Both the position numbers and the translations under genes were made by a program. DNA of 64,000 bases from Phytohabitans houttuyneae (GTDB lineage: Bacteria; Actinomycetota; Actinomycetes; Mycobacteriales; Micromonosporaceae). Positions 6,870 to 15,957 of the stretch are shown piece after piece. The notes below the pieces were generated by a model, which was not told where the DNA came from, did no database searches, and saw only the letters and a program-made list of their open reading frames with translations. How positions within the stretch are numbered: the first letter of the stretch is position 1; the number at the start of each line of letters is the position of its first letter. The stretch lies in NCBI RefSeq assembly GCF_011764425.1, contig NZ_BLPF01000001.1, positions 4,083,001 to 4,147,000 of the forward strand. The letters are read 5' to 3'.

Positions 6870-9800
6870 ATGAGGCTGGTGTTTCGTCGCGCCCGTGGAG
6901 TAAAGAGTCTTCTCCTCGCGGCGGCCGGTGCGACCTTGATCGCAACCGTTTTGCTCACCGGCCTTGCCGACTACAGCCGCGAGGTGGTGGACGCCGGCGC
7001 CCGCAGCGCGATCAGCTCGGCCACGCCCGAGGAGCGGTCGATCCTGGTGCAGGGCCCGGCCGGAGGTCGCGAGTTCGCCGAGCGGGACGCCGCGATCCAC
7101 GACCGCTACGCGGGCGGGTTCGCCGGGTTGGACGCGCGGGTCTCCACGGCCGCGTATGCCGTCGGGAGGCAGCTCACCGGCGACGTCGGCGACGCCCGCC
7201 CGGACAAGGACGGTGTCGTCTTCGCGTCGGTCACGTTCCTCGACGGGCTGCGGGAGCAGGCCGACCTGGTGGACGGCGCGTGGCCTGAGCCGGGCGCGAC
7301 ACCGGTGCGCACCGCCCTCGCCGAGGCGGCCGCCCGGACCCTGCGGCTCAAGGTGGGCGACCGGGTCGCGATCCACGACCGGCTCAGCGGCAAGTCCACG
7401 GAGATCGAGGTCTCCGGTATCTGGCGGCCTCGCGACACGAACGCACCGTTCTGGCGCCTCGCCCCGGGCGTCGCGGACGGTGCCGCGCCACAGTCCTCTA
7501 CTTATGGGCCCTTCGTCGTGGACCGTGCCGACTTCCTCAGCGGCTTCGCGGCGAGCGCCTCGGCCGCCTGGCTGGTCGAGCCGGACCTTGCCGGCGCCCC
7601 GCTCTCCACACTCGACGCCGTCGGACGCGCGACCACCAGCACCGTCGACACGCTGGCCGAGGAGATCGGGCTGGGCTCGTCCGGCCTCGTCACCTCGCGC
7701 CTGGACCAGCTGACCGGACGCCTGGAGCGGGCGGACCTGGTCGGCCGTTCGGCGCTCATCACGCCGATGCTGCTGATGGTGGTGCTCGGCGGGTACGCGC
7801 TGGTGCTCGTCGCCGTCCTCATGACCGAGCAGCGCCGCGGCGAGACGGCGCTGCTGCGGGCGCGCGGTGCCGCCCGGGTCCAGCTCGCCAGCCTGGCCGC
7901 ACGCGAGGCCGCGCTTGTCGTCCTGCCGGCCGCGGTGCTCGCGCCGCTGCTGGCCAGCCAGATCCTCCGGTACGTGGACCGCGTGCCCATGCTCGCCGCC
8001 GGCGCGCTCAGCCTCACTCCCCGGTTCGACGCGCTGACCTGGGTGGTGGCCGGACTGGCAGCGGCCGGGTGCGCGGTGGCGATGCTCGGCCCCGCGCTGC
8101 GCCGCGGCGACACGTACGTCGCGGAGATGGCCAGCCGCTCCCGGCCGACCCGCCGCGCGGCCGCACAGCGGGCGAGCCTGGACATCGCGCTGGTGGGCCT
8201 CGCCGTGCTCGGCTGGTTCCAGCTGCGGCAGTACTCCTCTCCGCTCGCCGGCGGCGACCTCGGCATCGACCCGCTGCTGGCGGCGAGCCCGACGCTGGGC
8301 GTGCTGGCCGGCGCGGCGATCGCGCTCCGGGCGCTGCCGCCGCTGACCCGGCTGGCCGAGCGGGCGGTCGACCGCAAGCCGTGGACCGCGACGATCTTCG
8401 GTATGTGGCAGGCCGGGCGGCGGCCACAGGCCGGTCCGGTGCTACTGCTCGCGCTCGCCGTCGCGGTCAGCACGCTCGCGTGGTGCCTGGCCGGCACGTC
8501 CGAGCGTTCCCTCGTCGACCAGGCCGACCACCAGGTCGGTGCCGACCTGCGCCTGCTGGAGGCGACGCGGTTCGCGCCCGACGGCCGGGCGGCCGAGGTC
8601 GCCGCGCTGCCCGGCGCGGAGACGGTGCTGCCGGCCTGGCGGGACAGCCTCCGGCTGGGCGCCGAGGGTGTGAGCGCCTCGGTCATCTCCCTGGACGCTG
8701 CCCAGGCGGCCGGCGTGGTGCGGATCCGCGACGACGTGGCCGGCGGCTCCCCGCAGAGTCTCTTCGCGAAGCTGAGCGAGGGCCGGGTGGAAGCGCCGGT
8801 CGTCGACCTGCCGGCCGGGACGCGGCGGATCTCCGGCGAGGTCGAGACCGAGGTGGCCGGTTGGGCCAACGAGTTCTACTCGCCGCCCGAGCCCGCGGTG
8901 CACACCGACGCGGTGTTCGCGGTGGCGGGCGGGTACCGCAGGGTGCCACTCGGCTTCAGCCGCAACGCCGAGCGCCTGCGCTTCGCGGTCGACCTGCCCG
9001 AGGACCTGCAGTCGGTGCGGCTGGCCGGCTTCCTGGTCAGCAGCAGCGGGCCGGCCGGCTTCCGGGTGGACTGGGAGGCGCGCTCGCTGGTGGCGGACGG
9101 TACCCCGGTCGACCTGGCCTCCTCCGGGCCGTGGCAGGCACGCACCCGGGCGGGCGCCGAGGCGGCCGGTGGCGCGGTGCCGACCGTCGACTACACCCAG
9201 CCGAACGCCGGCCTGTGGGGCTACGAACAGCCCGTCTCTCTGGTCGTCACCCGCGCCCGCAAGGCCGCGCCGGTACCGGTGGTCGCGACGCCGGCGGCAC
9301 TCTCCGCACTGCGGCTGGGCAGCGGCGACGAGACCCGCATGTCGCTCGGGCAGGGCGAGGTCGACGTCCGGTTCGCCGGTACGGTCGCCGCCGTGCCCGG
9401 CACCGAGGACGGCGCCGCGCTCCTGGCCGACCTGCCGTCGCTGGCCGCGGAGGCCTTCTACGGGTACGGCGAGGTGCGCCAGCCGCAGGAGTGGTGGCTT
9501 TCCACCGGCGCGGATCCACACGCGACCGCCGCGGCCGCCGCCGCGCTGCCCGGCATCCAGGTGCTCGACCGGCGCGCCGCCGCGGACGCCGCCGGCCGCG
9601 ACCCGTACGGCGTGGGCGCCCGCGCGGCCCTTTTCGCCGCCGCCCTCGGCGCGGTGCTCATCGCGGCGATGGGCATCGGTGTCGACATCCGGGCCACCGC
9701 CCGCCGCCGGGTCGGCGAGCTCGCCGTTCTCCACACGCTCGGCGCGAGCCCGCGCCTGCTCGGCCGGTCGCTGGTGGCCGAGCAGACGTTCCTGGCCGGC

Positions 9801-10043
9801 GTGGGCGTGATAGTCGGACTCGTGGTCGGTGTGGGTGTAGCCGCGACAATGGCACCGCTCGTCATCCTCACGCCCGCGGCGGGCCGGCCCGTGCCGGAGC
9901 CGCTGCTGACCATCGAGTGGTCTCCGGTCGGCGCGACCGCAGGCGGCCTCCTCCTGCTCACGCTCGTGCTCAGCGCGTCGGTGGCGCTCGCCGCCCGACA
10001 ACGGCTGATCGCGGCCCAGCTGCGGATCGGGGCTGACGCATGA
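6870..10043 (+). CDS. ABC exporter permease, large FtsX/MacB-like
   Basis: A 1057-residue permease, first gene of a four-gene operon. After an N-terminal transmembrane helix (about 13-34) comes a large extracytoplasmic domain. Then come a first FtsX core around residues 295-420 (LLMVVLGGYALVLVAVLMTEQRRGETALLRARGA), more helices, a second long exterior region and a C-terminal FtsX core near 920-1050. The RRRVGELAVLHTLGAS loop there is typical of FtsX permeases. This duplicated architecture fits MacB/LolCE-like mechanotransmission exporters, which act on envelope lipids, peptides or drugs rather than by alternating access. The stop overlaps the next gene by ATGA. Substrate unknown. Confidence 0.9.
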   Translation: MRLVFRRARGVKSLLLAAAGATLIATVLLTGLADYSREVVDAGARSAISSATPEERSILVQGPAGGREFAERDAAIHDRYAGGFAGLDARVSTAAYAVGRQLTGDVGDARPDKDGVVFASVTFLDGLREQADLVDGAWPEPGATPVRTALAEAAARTLRLKVGDRVAIHDRLSGKSTEIEVSGIWRPRDTNAPFWRLAPGVADGAAPQSSTYGPFVVDRADFLSGFAASASAAWLVEPDLAGAPLSTLDAVGRATTSTVDTLAEEIGLGSSGLVTSRLDQLTGRLERADLVGRSALITPMLLMVVLGGYALVLVAVLMTEQRRGETALLRARGAARVQLASLAAREAALVVLPAAVLAPLLASQILRYVDRVPMLAAGALSLTPRFDALTWVVAGLAAAGCAVAMLGPALRRGDTYVAEMASRSRPTRRAAAQRASLDIALVGLAVLGWFQLRQYSSPLAGGDLGIDPLLAASPTLGVLAGAAIALRALPPLTRLAERAVDRKPWTATIFGMWQAGRRPQAGPVLLLALAVAVSTLAWCLAGTSERSLVDQADHQVGADLRLLEATRFAPDGRAAEVAALPGAETVLPAWRDSLRLGAEGVSASVISLDAAQAAGVVRIRDDVAGGSPQSLFAKLSEGRVEAPVVDLPAGTRRISGEVETEVAGWANEFYSPPEPAVHTDAVFAVAGGYRRVPLGFSRNAERLRFAVDLPEDLQSVRLAGFLVSSSGPAGFRVDWEARSLVADGTPVDLASSGPWQARTRAGAEAAGGAVPTVDYTQPNAGLWGYEQPVSLVVTRARKAAPVPVVATPAALSALRLGSGDETRMSLGQGEVDVRFAGTVAAVPGTEDGAALLADLPSLAAEAFYGYGEVRQPQEWWLSTGADPHATAAAAAALPGIQVLDRRAAADAAGRDPYGVGARAALFAAALGAVLIAAMGIGVDIRATARRRVGELAVLHTLGASPRLLGRSLVAEQTFLAGVGVIVGLVVGVGVAATMAPLVILTPAAGRPVPEPLLTIEWSPVGATAGGLLLLTLVLSASVALAARQRLIAAQLRIGADA

Positions 10044-12670
10044 GCGGGGTGCTGTGGCGGGTCCGGGTCTTCGCCGGGCAGTTCGGCCTGCTCGCCGCGC
10101 TCGCCCTCGTCGCGGCTCTGCTGATCACGGCGGCACCCCGGCTGGCCAACGACCTCACCGACCGCGCGCTGCACGCGGACGTGGCCCGCCTGCCGTACGC
10201 GGCCCGGGACATCACGCTCTCGCAGCGACCGGAGAACCTCAACGCCGACCCCACGCTGAGCAGCGCGGCGGATGCCGTGCCGATGTACCGCGACCGGATG
10301 CCCGCTCCGCTGCGCGAGCTGGTGAGCGAGGGGTGGTTCACGGCCGGGCTGGAAGGGGCCACACTCCCGCCGGCCGGCCCGCGCACCCTGCTGGGCCTGC
10401 GGACGCAGGGTGGCATGCCCGATCGGGTACGCGTCACGACCGGCCGCTGGCCGGCCAACAACGCCAACCTCGAAGTCCTCGAAGTGGCGCTGTCGACGGC
10501 CGTGTCCAAGCAGCTCGCCGCGCCCGTGGGCACCGTCCTGCGGGTCGACCCGGCTCCCCAGACCGGGCCGCGTGGCGTATCCATCCAGGTCGTGGTCGTG
10601 GGCATATTCGAACCGATCGACGGCAACGACCTGGCCTGGGACACGATTCGCCTGGCGCTGGAGCCGTTCCCCGGCCTGCCGCCGGACACCCCGGCCGCCG
10701 CGATGGCGATGACCGACGGCGCGGGCCTCGGGCTGGCGACGCGGCGGCTGCCCACGCCGGCACTGTCCTGGCGCTACCGGCTTGACGAAAAGCGCCTCGA
10801 CGGCGAGAGCCTCCAAGCGGTCACCACCGCGCTGGCCGAGATCAAGCGCACCCCGCCGGTACCGGGCATGTCCACGTCGACAAACCTCGACGCCACGCTG
10901 CTCCGCTTCGACGGGCAGCTGCGGGCGGTCTCCGCGCTGCTGGCGGTGGTACAGGCGGGTCTGATCGCCACGCTCCTCGGTCTCATCGCGCTCGCCGCCG
11001 CGCTCGCGGTGGAGCGGCGGCGGGAGGAGTTCGCGCTGCTGCGCGCGCGGGGCGGCACGATCGCCGCGATCGGCGGCCGGGCGCTGGCCGAGTCGCTGGT
11101 GGTGCTCCCGCTGGCCACGGTGGTGGGCTGGCTGCTGGGCACCTATGTACCCGGCCGGCCGGCGGCCACCGGCTGGCTCGTCGTGGGCGCGGGTGTGGTG
11201 GCCACGCTGGCGATCCCGGTGCTCGCGGCGGTGAGCCAGCGGCGGCTGTCGTTTACGGCGCGCCGGCAGGACCTCGTGCGGCACCGCCCCTCGGTACGCC
11301 GCCTCACCGCCGAGCTGTTCTTCATCCTGGTCGCCGTTCTCGGCGCGTACCTGCTGCGGCGGCGCGGCCTGAGCCCGGACGGCAGCGTCGACCCGTACCT
11401 CGCCTCGGTGCCCGTCCTGCTCGCGGTCGGCGCGGCGATCGTCGCCCTGCGGGTCTTCCCGTGGCCGCTGGGCCAGCTCGGCAAGCTCGCCGCGCGGGCC
11501 CGCGGCGCGGTCGCGTTCCTCGGCCTTGCCCGCGCCGGACGGGGCGCGCCGGTCACGATCGGACCGCTGGCCGTGCTGGTGGTCGCCATCGCGACCGGCA
11601 TCTTCAGCGGCGTGGTCATGTCCTCGATCGGCGACGCCCGCGACCGCGCGGCCGACCTGGAGATCCCCGCCGACGCGCGAGTGTCCGGGTACGCCTTCGC
11701 GCCCGACGTCACCGACCAGCTCGCCGCCGTCCCGGGCGTGACCGCCGTCGCGCCCGTGACCGTCGACCCCGCGACCCGCTACACCGCCGCGAATGGAGCC
11801 AAAAACGGCGTGCAGGTGGCCGTCGTGGACACCGCCGCCCTCGCCCGCGTGGCCACGGCGAGCGGGGTGAGCGTCACGCTGCCGGCGGCGCTCGTCGACG
11901 CGCGGCCCGGCGACGGTCCCCTGCCCGCGCTGGTCTCCCCCGACGTGGCGGCCGAGCTGGGCGGCGGTGGCGAGGCGACCATCCGCAGCCGGTCGTACGA
12001 CTTCACCGTCGCCGCCGTCGCGGACGCGTTCCCGGGCGTGCCCTCGGCGTCGGGCCGGTTCATCGTGCTGCCGCGGCAGGCGCTGCCGGACCCGGCCGTG
12101 ATCGCCCCGGACCACTTCCTGGTGGCGGGCGACGCGAGCCCCGAGGCGCTCCGCACGGCGAGCACCCCGCAAGCGGGCTCGTCCGTCACGGTCACAAGCT
12201 GGTCGGACCACCGCCGCGACCTGGAAGAGACGGGTGCCAACGAGGTGCTCAGCTTCACGTTCACCACCGGCACGGTCGGCGCCACCACGCTGGCGCTGCT
12301 GGCGGTCGGCTTCACCGTGCTGGCCGGCGCCCGGGTACGCGGGCAGGTGCTCTCCCGCCTCCGCACGCTCGGGCTCTCCGGTCGCCAGGGTCGCGGCCTG
12401 CTCGTGTACGAGCTGGTACCCCTCGTCACCATCGCCGTGCTCGCCGGCGGCCTCGTGGGTGTGTTCCTGCCCCGGGTGATCGGGCCGGCGCTGGGCCTGT
12501 CGAGCTTCACCAGCGGCGCGGCCGTGCGCACCGCCCTCGATCCGCTGCTTATCGGCGCGGTGCTGGTGCTGGTGGTGGCCGCTCTGGCCGCTGCCCTTGT
12601 CGTCGAGAATGTAGTCAACCGGCGGATGCGCCTCGGCGAGGTGCTGCGCGTGGGCGAGGAGGGCCAATGA
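10040..12670 (+). CDS. ABC exporter permease, second FtsX-like subunit
   Basis: An 876-residue paralogue of the preceding permease. It has an N-terminal helix at about 8-30, an exterior domain, and an FtsX core near 290-420 with the hallmark AVERRREEFALLRARGGTIAAIGGRAL cytoplasmic loop. Further helices and a second exterior domain follow, and a C-terminal core at about 750-860 (LSRLRTLGLSGRQGRGLLVYELVPL). It probably pairs with the 1057-residue subunit as a heterodimer. ATGA overlaps on both sides (10040-10043 and 12667-12670) suggest strict co-translation with the partner permease and the ATPase. Confidence 0.9.
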   Translation: MSGVLWRVRVFAGQFGLLAALALVAALLITAAPRLANDLTDRALHADVARLPYAARDITLSQRPENLNADPTLSSAADAVPMYRDRMPAPLRELVSEGWFTAGLEGATLPPAGPRTLLGLRTQGGMPDRVRVTTGRWPANNANLEVLEVALSTAVSKQLAAPVGTVLRVDPAPQTGPRGVSIQVVVVGIFEPIDGNDLAWDTIRLALEPFPGLPPDTPAAAMAMTDGAGLGLATRRLPTPALSWRYRLDEKRLDGESLQAVTTALAEIKRTPPVPGMSTSTNLDATLLRFDGQLRAVSALLAVVQAGLIATLLGLIALAAALAVERRREEFALLRARGGTIAAIGGRALAESLVVLPLATVVGWLLGTYVPGRPAATGWLVVGAGVVATLAIPVLAAVSQRRLSFTARRQDLVRHRPSVRRLTAELFFILVAVLGAYLLRRRGLSPDGSVDPYLASVPVLLAVGAAIVALRVFPWPLGQLGKLAARARGAVAFLGLARAGRGAPVTIGPLAVLVVAIATGIFSGVVMSSIGDARDRAADLEIPADARVSGYAFAPDVTDQLAAVPGVTAVAPVTVDPATRYTAANGAKNGVQVAVVDTAALARVATASGVSVTLPAALVDARPGDGPLPALVSPDVAAELGGGGEATIRSRSYDFTVAAVADAFPGVPSASGRFIVLPRQALPDPAVIAPDHFLVAGDASPEALRTASTPQAGSSVTVTSWSDHRRDLEETGANEVLSFTFTTGTVGATTLALLAVGFTVLAGARVRGQVLSRLRTLGLSGRQGRGLLVYELVPLVTIAVLAGGLVGVFLPRVIGPALGLSSFTSGAAVRTALDPLLIGAVLVLVVAALAAALVVENVVNRRMRLGEVLRVGEEGQ

Positions 12671-13620
12671 CCGCGACTACGGATACGCCGAGCCTGGCGG
12701 AGTTGCAGCAGCGGGCGGCCGAGCGCGCCGCCGCGCGGGCCGGCGGCACGGACCGGCTGCGCGGCCACATCGTCTGCGACGGCTTGGTACGCATCTTCAA
12801 GACCGACGGCATCGAGGTCGTCGCGCTCCAAGGGCTCGACCTGGTGGTTGACCGCGGCGAGCTGCTGGCGATCGTGGGTGCCTCCGGATCGGGCAAGTCG
12901 ACCCTGCTCAACATCCTCTCCGGCCTCGACGTGCCGACCGCGGGGATCGCCCGGGTGGCCGGCGTCGACCTGCTCACGATGTCGGCGAAGCGGCGCCTGC
13001 GGTACCGGCGGCACATGGTCGGCTTCGTGTGGCAGCAGACCGCGCGCAACCTGCTCCCCTACCTGACCGCCAAGGAAAACGTCGAGCTGCCGATGCGCCT
13101 GGCCCGGCGCCGGGTCGGCGCGCGGGCCGAGGAGCTGCTGGAGATGGTCGGTGTCGCGCACTGCGCGAACCGGCGGCCGACCCAGATGAGCGGTGGCGAG
13201 CAGCAGCGGTGTGCGGTGGCCGTGGCGGTCGCCAACGACCCCGAGGTGCTCTTCGCCGACGAGCCGACCGGTGAGCTCGACGAGGCCACCGCCGGCGAGG
13301 TCTTCGGCGCGCTCCGCACGATCAACGCGGAGCTGGGCGTCACGATCGTCGTGGTCACCCACGACGCCCAGGTCGCGTCCCAGGTCCGCCGCACGGTCGC
13401 GATCCGCGACGGCCGGACCGCCTCGGAGGTACGCCGCTCGGCGCGGGTGGCGGACGACGGCTCGCACGAGCTGGTGACCGAGGAGTACGCGCTGCTCGAC
13501 CGTGCCGGCCGCATGCAGCTGCCGGCCGCCTTCGTGGACACCCTCGCGCTGCGCGAGCGGGTCAAGCTCAATCTCGAACCCGACCATGTCGAGGTCCGCC
13601 GCGGGGATGGTGAGAAGTGA
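12667..13620 (+). CDS. ABC exporter ATP-binding protein (MacB/LolD type)
   Basis: A 317-residue ATPase. Walker A is GASGSGKST, the signature is MSGGEQQR, Walker B is VLFADEPTGELDEAT, and the H-loop is VVTHD. These are the features of the MacB/LolD subfamily that drives FtsX-type permeases. Compared with the usual 230 residues it has a 35-residue N-terminal extension rich in Ala/Arg and a 70-residue C-terminal extension after the ATPase fold (LVTEEYALLDRAGRMQLP onward). That tail may be regulatory. The start is the ATG overlapping the upstream stop; longer upstream frames are artefacts. It is likely to form a heterodimer with the next gene product. Confidence 0.93.
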   Translation: MTATTDTPSLAELQQRAAERAAARAGGTDRLRGHIVCDGLVRIFKTDGIEVVALQGLDLVVDRGELLAIVGASGSGKSTLLNILSGLDVPTAGIARVAGVDLLTMSAKRRLRYRRHMVGFVWQQTARNLLPYLTAKENVELPMRLARRRVGARAEELLEMVGVAHCANRRPTQMSGGEQQRCAVAVAVANDPEVLFADEPTGELDEATAGEVFGALRTINAELGVTIVVVTHDAQVASQVRRTVAIRDGRTASEVRRSARVADDGSHELVTEEYALLDRAGRMQLPAAFVDTLALRERVKLNLEPDHVEVRRGDGEK

Positions 13621-14309
13621 TCGTTCGTGTAGAGGGCGTCTGCCGTGACTTCGGCAGCGGCAGCCAGGTCGTGCACGCCGTACGCGACGTGAGCTTCACG
13701 GCCGAAAAGGGCGAGCTGGTGGCGATCCGCGGCCGCTCAGGCGCCGGCAAGACCACGCTGCTCAACCTGATCGGCGGGCTGGACCGCCCCACCGCCGGTA
13801 CGGTGCACGTCGCCGGGCACGACGTCACCGCCGCTGGCGAGCAGGAGCTGCTGTCACTGCGGCGCGGCACGATCGGGTTCGTCTTCCAGTCGTTCGGCCT
13901 GATCCCGATCCTGTCCGCCGCGGAAAACGTGGGCGTTCCGCTTCGGCTGGCCAAGGTGCCGCCGGCCGAGCGCGAGGAGCGGGTGGCGATGCTGCTGGAG
14001 ATGGTCGGGCTTGGGGCACACGCGGCGCAGCGGCCGTACGAGCTTTCCGGCGGCCAGCAGCAGCGCGTGGCGGTCGCCCGCGCGCTGGCCAACGACCCTC
14101 AGCTGCTCATCGCGGACGAACCCACCGGCCAGCTCGACTCCGAGACGGGACGGTCCATAATGGACCTGCTGCGGGCGCTGGTGCGGGCGCGCGGCATGAC
14201 CGCCCTGGTGGCCACGCACGACGCCAGCCTCATCGACATGGCCGACCGGGTGCTCGTGCTCCGCGACGGCGCCCTGGCCAGCCCGGATCCCGAGTTTGCA
14301 CAGGCCTGA
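13617..14309 (+). CDS. ABC exporter ATP-binding protein, second subunit
   Basis: A 230-residue standard-length ATPase of the same MacB/LolD type. Walker A is GRSGAGKTT, the Q-loop is GFVFQSFGLIP, the signature is LSGGQQQR, Walker B is LLIADEPTGQLDSETG, and the H-loop is VATHD. The GTG start overlaps the preceding stop by GTGA, the third such overlap in this operon. With two different permeases and two different ATPases, the complex is probably a 1:1:1:1 heteromeric exporter. A strong terminator follows 16 bases after the stop. Confidence 0.95.
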   Translation: MIVRVEGVCRDFGSGSQVVHAVRDVSFTAEKGELVAIRGRSGAGKTTLLNLIGGLDRPTAGTVHVAGHDVTAAGEQELLSLRRGTIGFVFQSFGLIPILSAAENVGVPLRLAKVPPAEREERVAMLLEMVGLGAHAAQRPYELSGGQQQRVAVARALANDPQLLIADEPTGQLDSETGRSIMDLLRALVRARGMTALVATHDASLIDMADRVLVLRDGALASPDPEFAQA

Positions 14310-14325
14310 CAGTTCCCACACAGTC

Positions 14326-14360
14326 GAAGGGCGGGACACCTTTGGGGTGTCCCGCCCTTC
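14326..14360 (+). terminator. Strong hairpin terminator of the ABC exporter operon
   Basis: A perfect 15-base inverted repeat (arms 14326-14340 and 14346-14360, starting gaagggcgggacacc) with a 5-base tttgg loop. It lies directly behind the second ATPase gene. It could also end transcripts of bldC coming from the other side. Confidence 0.85.
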
Positions 14361-14391
14361 GCACGAAGGCTTCGACTAGGAGAGCGCTCCG

Positions 14392-14601
14392 TCAGTCTCC
14401 CTGGCGCTGCTGAGGAATCTGTCCCTGCAGCAGGGCGCGCACCTCGGACTCGCGGTAACGCCGGTGGCCACCCAGAGTCCGGATCGCACTGAGCTTGCCC
14501 GCCTTCGCCCACCGGGTCACGGTCTTCGGGTCAACACGGAACATCGACGCCACCTCGGCCGGCGTGAGTAGCGGCTCTGGTTCATGCGTACGCGATGCCA
14601 T
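14392..14601 (-). CDS. bldC: BldC-type MerR-like developmental regulator
   Basis: A 69-residue protein nearly identical in its core to Streptomyces BldC, a small MerR-like DNA-binding protein that acts as a timing regulator of development. The winged helix-turn-helix covers LLTPAEVASMFRVDPKTV, followed by TRWAKAGKL and RTLGGHRRYRESEVRALL. The C-terminal QQRQGD tail is slightly longer than usual. BldC lacks an effector domain and binds cooperatively to direct repeats. The neighbourhood (amino-acid dehydrogenase, DUF3073, purM, purF) is like that of Streptomyces. The 257 bases upstream, to 14858, are unusually AT-rich for this genome and probably hold the promoter; I see no gene there. Confidence 0.95.
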   Translation of the reverse strand: MASRTHEPEPLLTPAEVASMFRVDPKTVTRWAKAGKLSAIRTLGGHRRYRESEVRALLQGQIPQQRQGD

Positions 14602-14858
14602 CGGTCACTCCTCCACATACCTATAGACATCGGCCGGGGTCCCGCCGGCCGACGCGTCTCCCATGGTCCGGCTAGTCCCCGATGTCCGACATGGGCCGAA
14701 CGGCCTAACGTCCCTGGATGGACGGATGAGCAATGACCGATTAATGGTGATTTTATACGCCAGAAACCGTCTTTTTTGGACGCTCTGTCACGCTTCGTGA
14801 TTAGCCAACTACGTGCTTTTGGCCGATTGGGAGCGCGCCCAGTGTGATGAAATCGGCC

Positions 14859-15698
14859 TTAATTGCACCGTTCCAGTAACTGCACCGCGCGCCATCTTGA
14901 CACCAGCTTCTCGTACGCCTCGGTCGCCGCATCGGCATCGCCCCGCGACAGCCCGGCCAACCCAGCGGCGACCAGTTTGGGCGAATCATCCGCTTCCAGC
15001 ACCTCGTCCGACAGAAGGTCGACGAGACCGCCGTAGTCGAGCTCCACCACCGACCTAGGGTGGAACTCTTCCAACCAACGCGCCCCCTCCTCGACCGCCT
15101 CGGTGATCGGCGCATCGCCCACCGACTTGCGGAGCACCGAGACGCCGCGGTGCGCGCGCCGCCGCGCCTTGGAGATCTCCGTGCGGTACCGCAGGGCCCG
15201 GCGCCCGCGCCGCGTCACAAGCTCGCGCTCGTCCGCGTCGACGAAGACAAACCACCGCAGCGGCACACCCCACGTCGCGATCTGCTCGTGCACCCGCGGC
15301 ACACCGTGCTCCAGCACCCGGGCGCCGCTGCGCCAGTCTTCGACGATCGCCTTGGCCTGCCCGGCGAGGATCGGCGGCACGAACGCGTCGGCAAGCACCG
15401 ACGGCACGCCGTCCCTGGCGCTGAGCGCCGCCTCAGCCACGCGGACGCGAAGGTTCCAGGGACAGACAAGCAACGTGTCGTCGGCCTCCAACACGTACGC
15501 CTCGTCGGGCAGGTCCGGCAGCCGGGTCCAGCCGGCACCGAGCGCCTCGAGCACGGCGGTGCGCTGGCGACCAGGGCCTTCGATCGGCGCGACCGCCCGG
15601 CCTTCTCGCACGTACCGCCGCCAAAACATCTGGCGGTCGCGGTCGAAGGCGGTCAACGGCTCATAGACCCGCAAATACGAAGCGAACAGCGACGGCAC
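14859..15698 (-). CDS. Conserved actinobacterial hypothetical protein near bldC
   Basis: A 279-residue soluble protein of a type commonly found beside bldC in actinobacteria; I know no function for it. It begins [20 protein letters not shown]. It contains an [21 protein letters not shown] stretch, a conserved-looking [17 protein letters not shown] segment, and a helical basic region with [17 protein letters not shown] that could contact nucleic acid. There is no signal peptide or membrane segment. It is divergent from the amino-acid dehydrogenase gene. The region between them holds a 12-base inverted repeat. Confidence 0.8.
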   Translation of the reverse strand: MPSLFASYLRVYEPLTAFDRDRQMFWRRYVREGRAVAPIEGPGRQRTAVLEALGAGWTRLPDLPDEAYVLEADDTLLVCPWNLRVRVAEAALSARDGVPSVLADAFVPPILAGQAKAIVEDWRSGARVLEHGVPRVHEQIATWGVPLRWFVFVDADERELVTRRGRRALRYRTEISKARRRAHRGVSVLRKSVGDAPITEAVEEGARWLEEFHPRSVVELDYGGLVDLLSDEVLEADDSPKLVAAGLAGLSRGDADAATEAYEKLVSRWRAVQLLERCN

Positions 15699-15745
15699 GG
15701 CGCGATCCTCCCACGAAAAGGTACGTCGACAACGTCGGCGTCACC

Positions 15746-15837
15746 AACGAACCTTCTTCAACCGGACAGCGTGGTGGTCACGTCCGATCTTCGGACCAAC
15801 CCCGACGAATGGCGAGGGCGGTCGGAGAAGGTTCGTT
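15746..15837. repeat. Widely spaced inverted repeat in divergent promoter region
   Basis: The arms aacgaaccttct (15746-15757) and agaaggttcgtt (15826-15837) are perfect 12-base inverses, separated by 68 bases. They lie between the divergent genes 14859-15698 and 15958-17040. The spacing would suit a looped pair of regulator half-sites, or it may be chance. Confidence 0.4.
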
Positions 15838-15957
15838 TTGGCGGTAGCCGTCCGCACCACCGGTCGCACTAGGCTCGGATCCGGGTCGGCGACACCCTGC
15901 CGGCCGATCGAGTCGCCGCACCCCAAAAGGGTGCACAACGACTGCCCGGAGGCAGCC

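Noticed and set aside
8442-10001. 519-codon minus-strand open frame
   Set aside because: Antisense to the first permease; no family resemblance or ribosome site.
9458-12667. 1069-codon open frame on the minus strand
   Set aside because: It lies antisense to the two FtsX permeases, is His/Arg/Gly/Gln-rich without any family pattern, and arises from the GC-skewed third codon positions.
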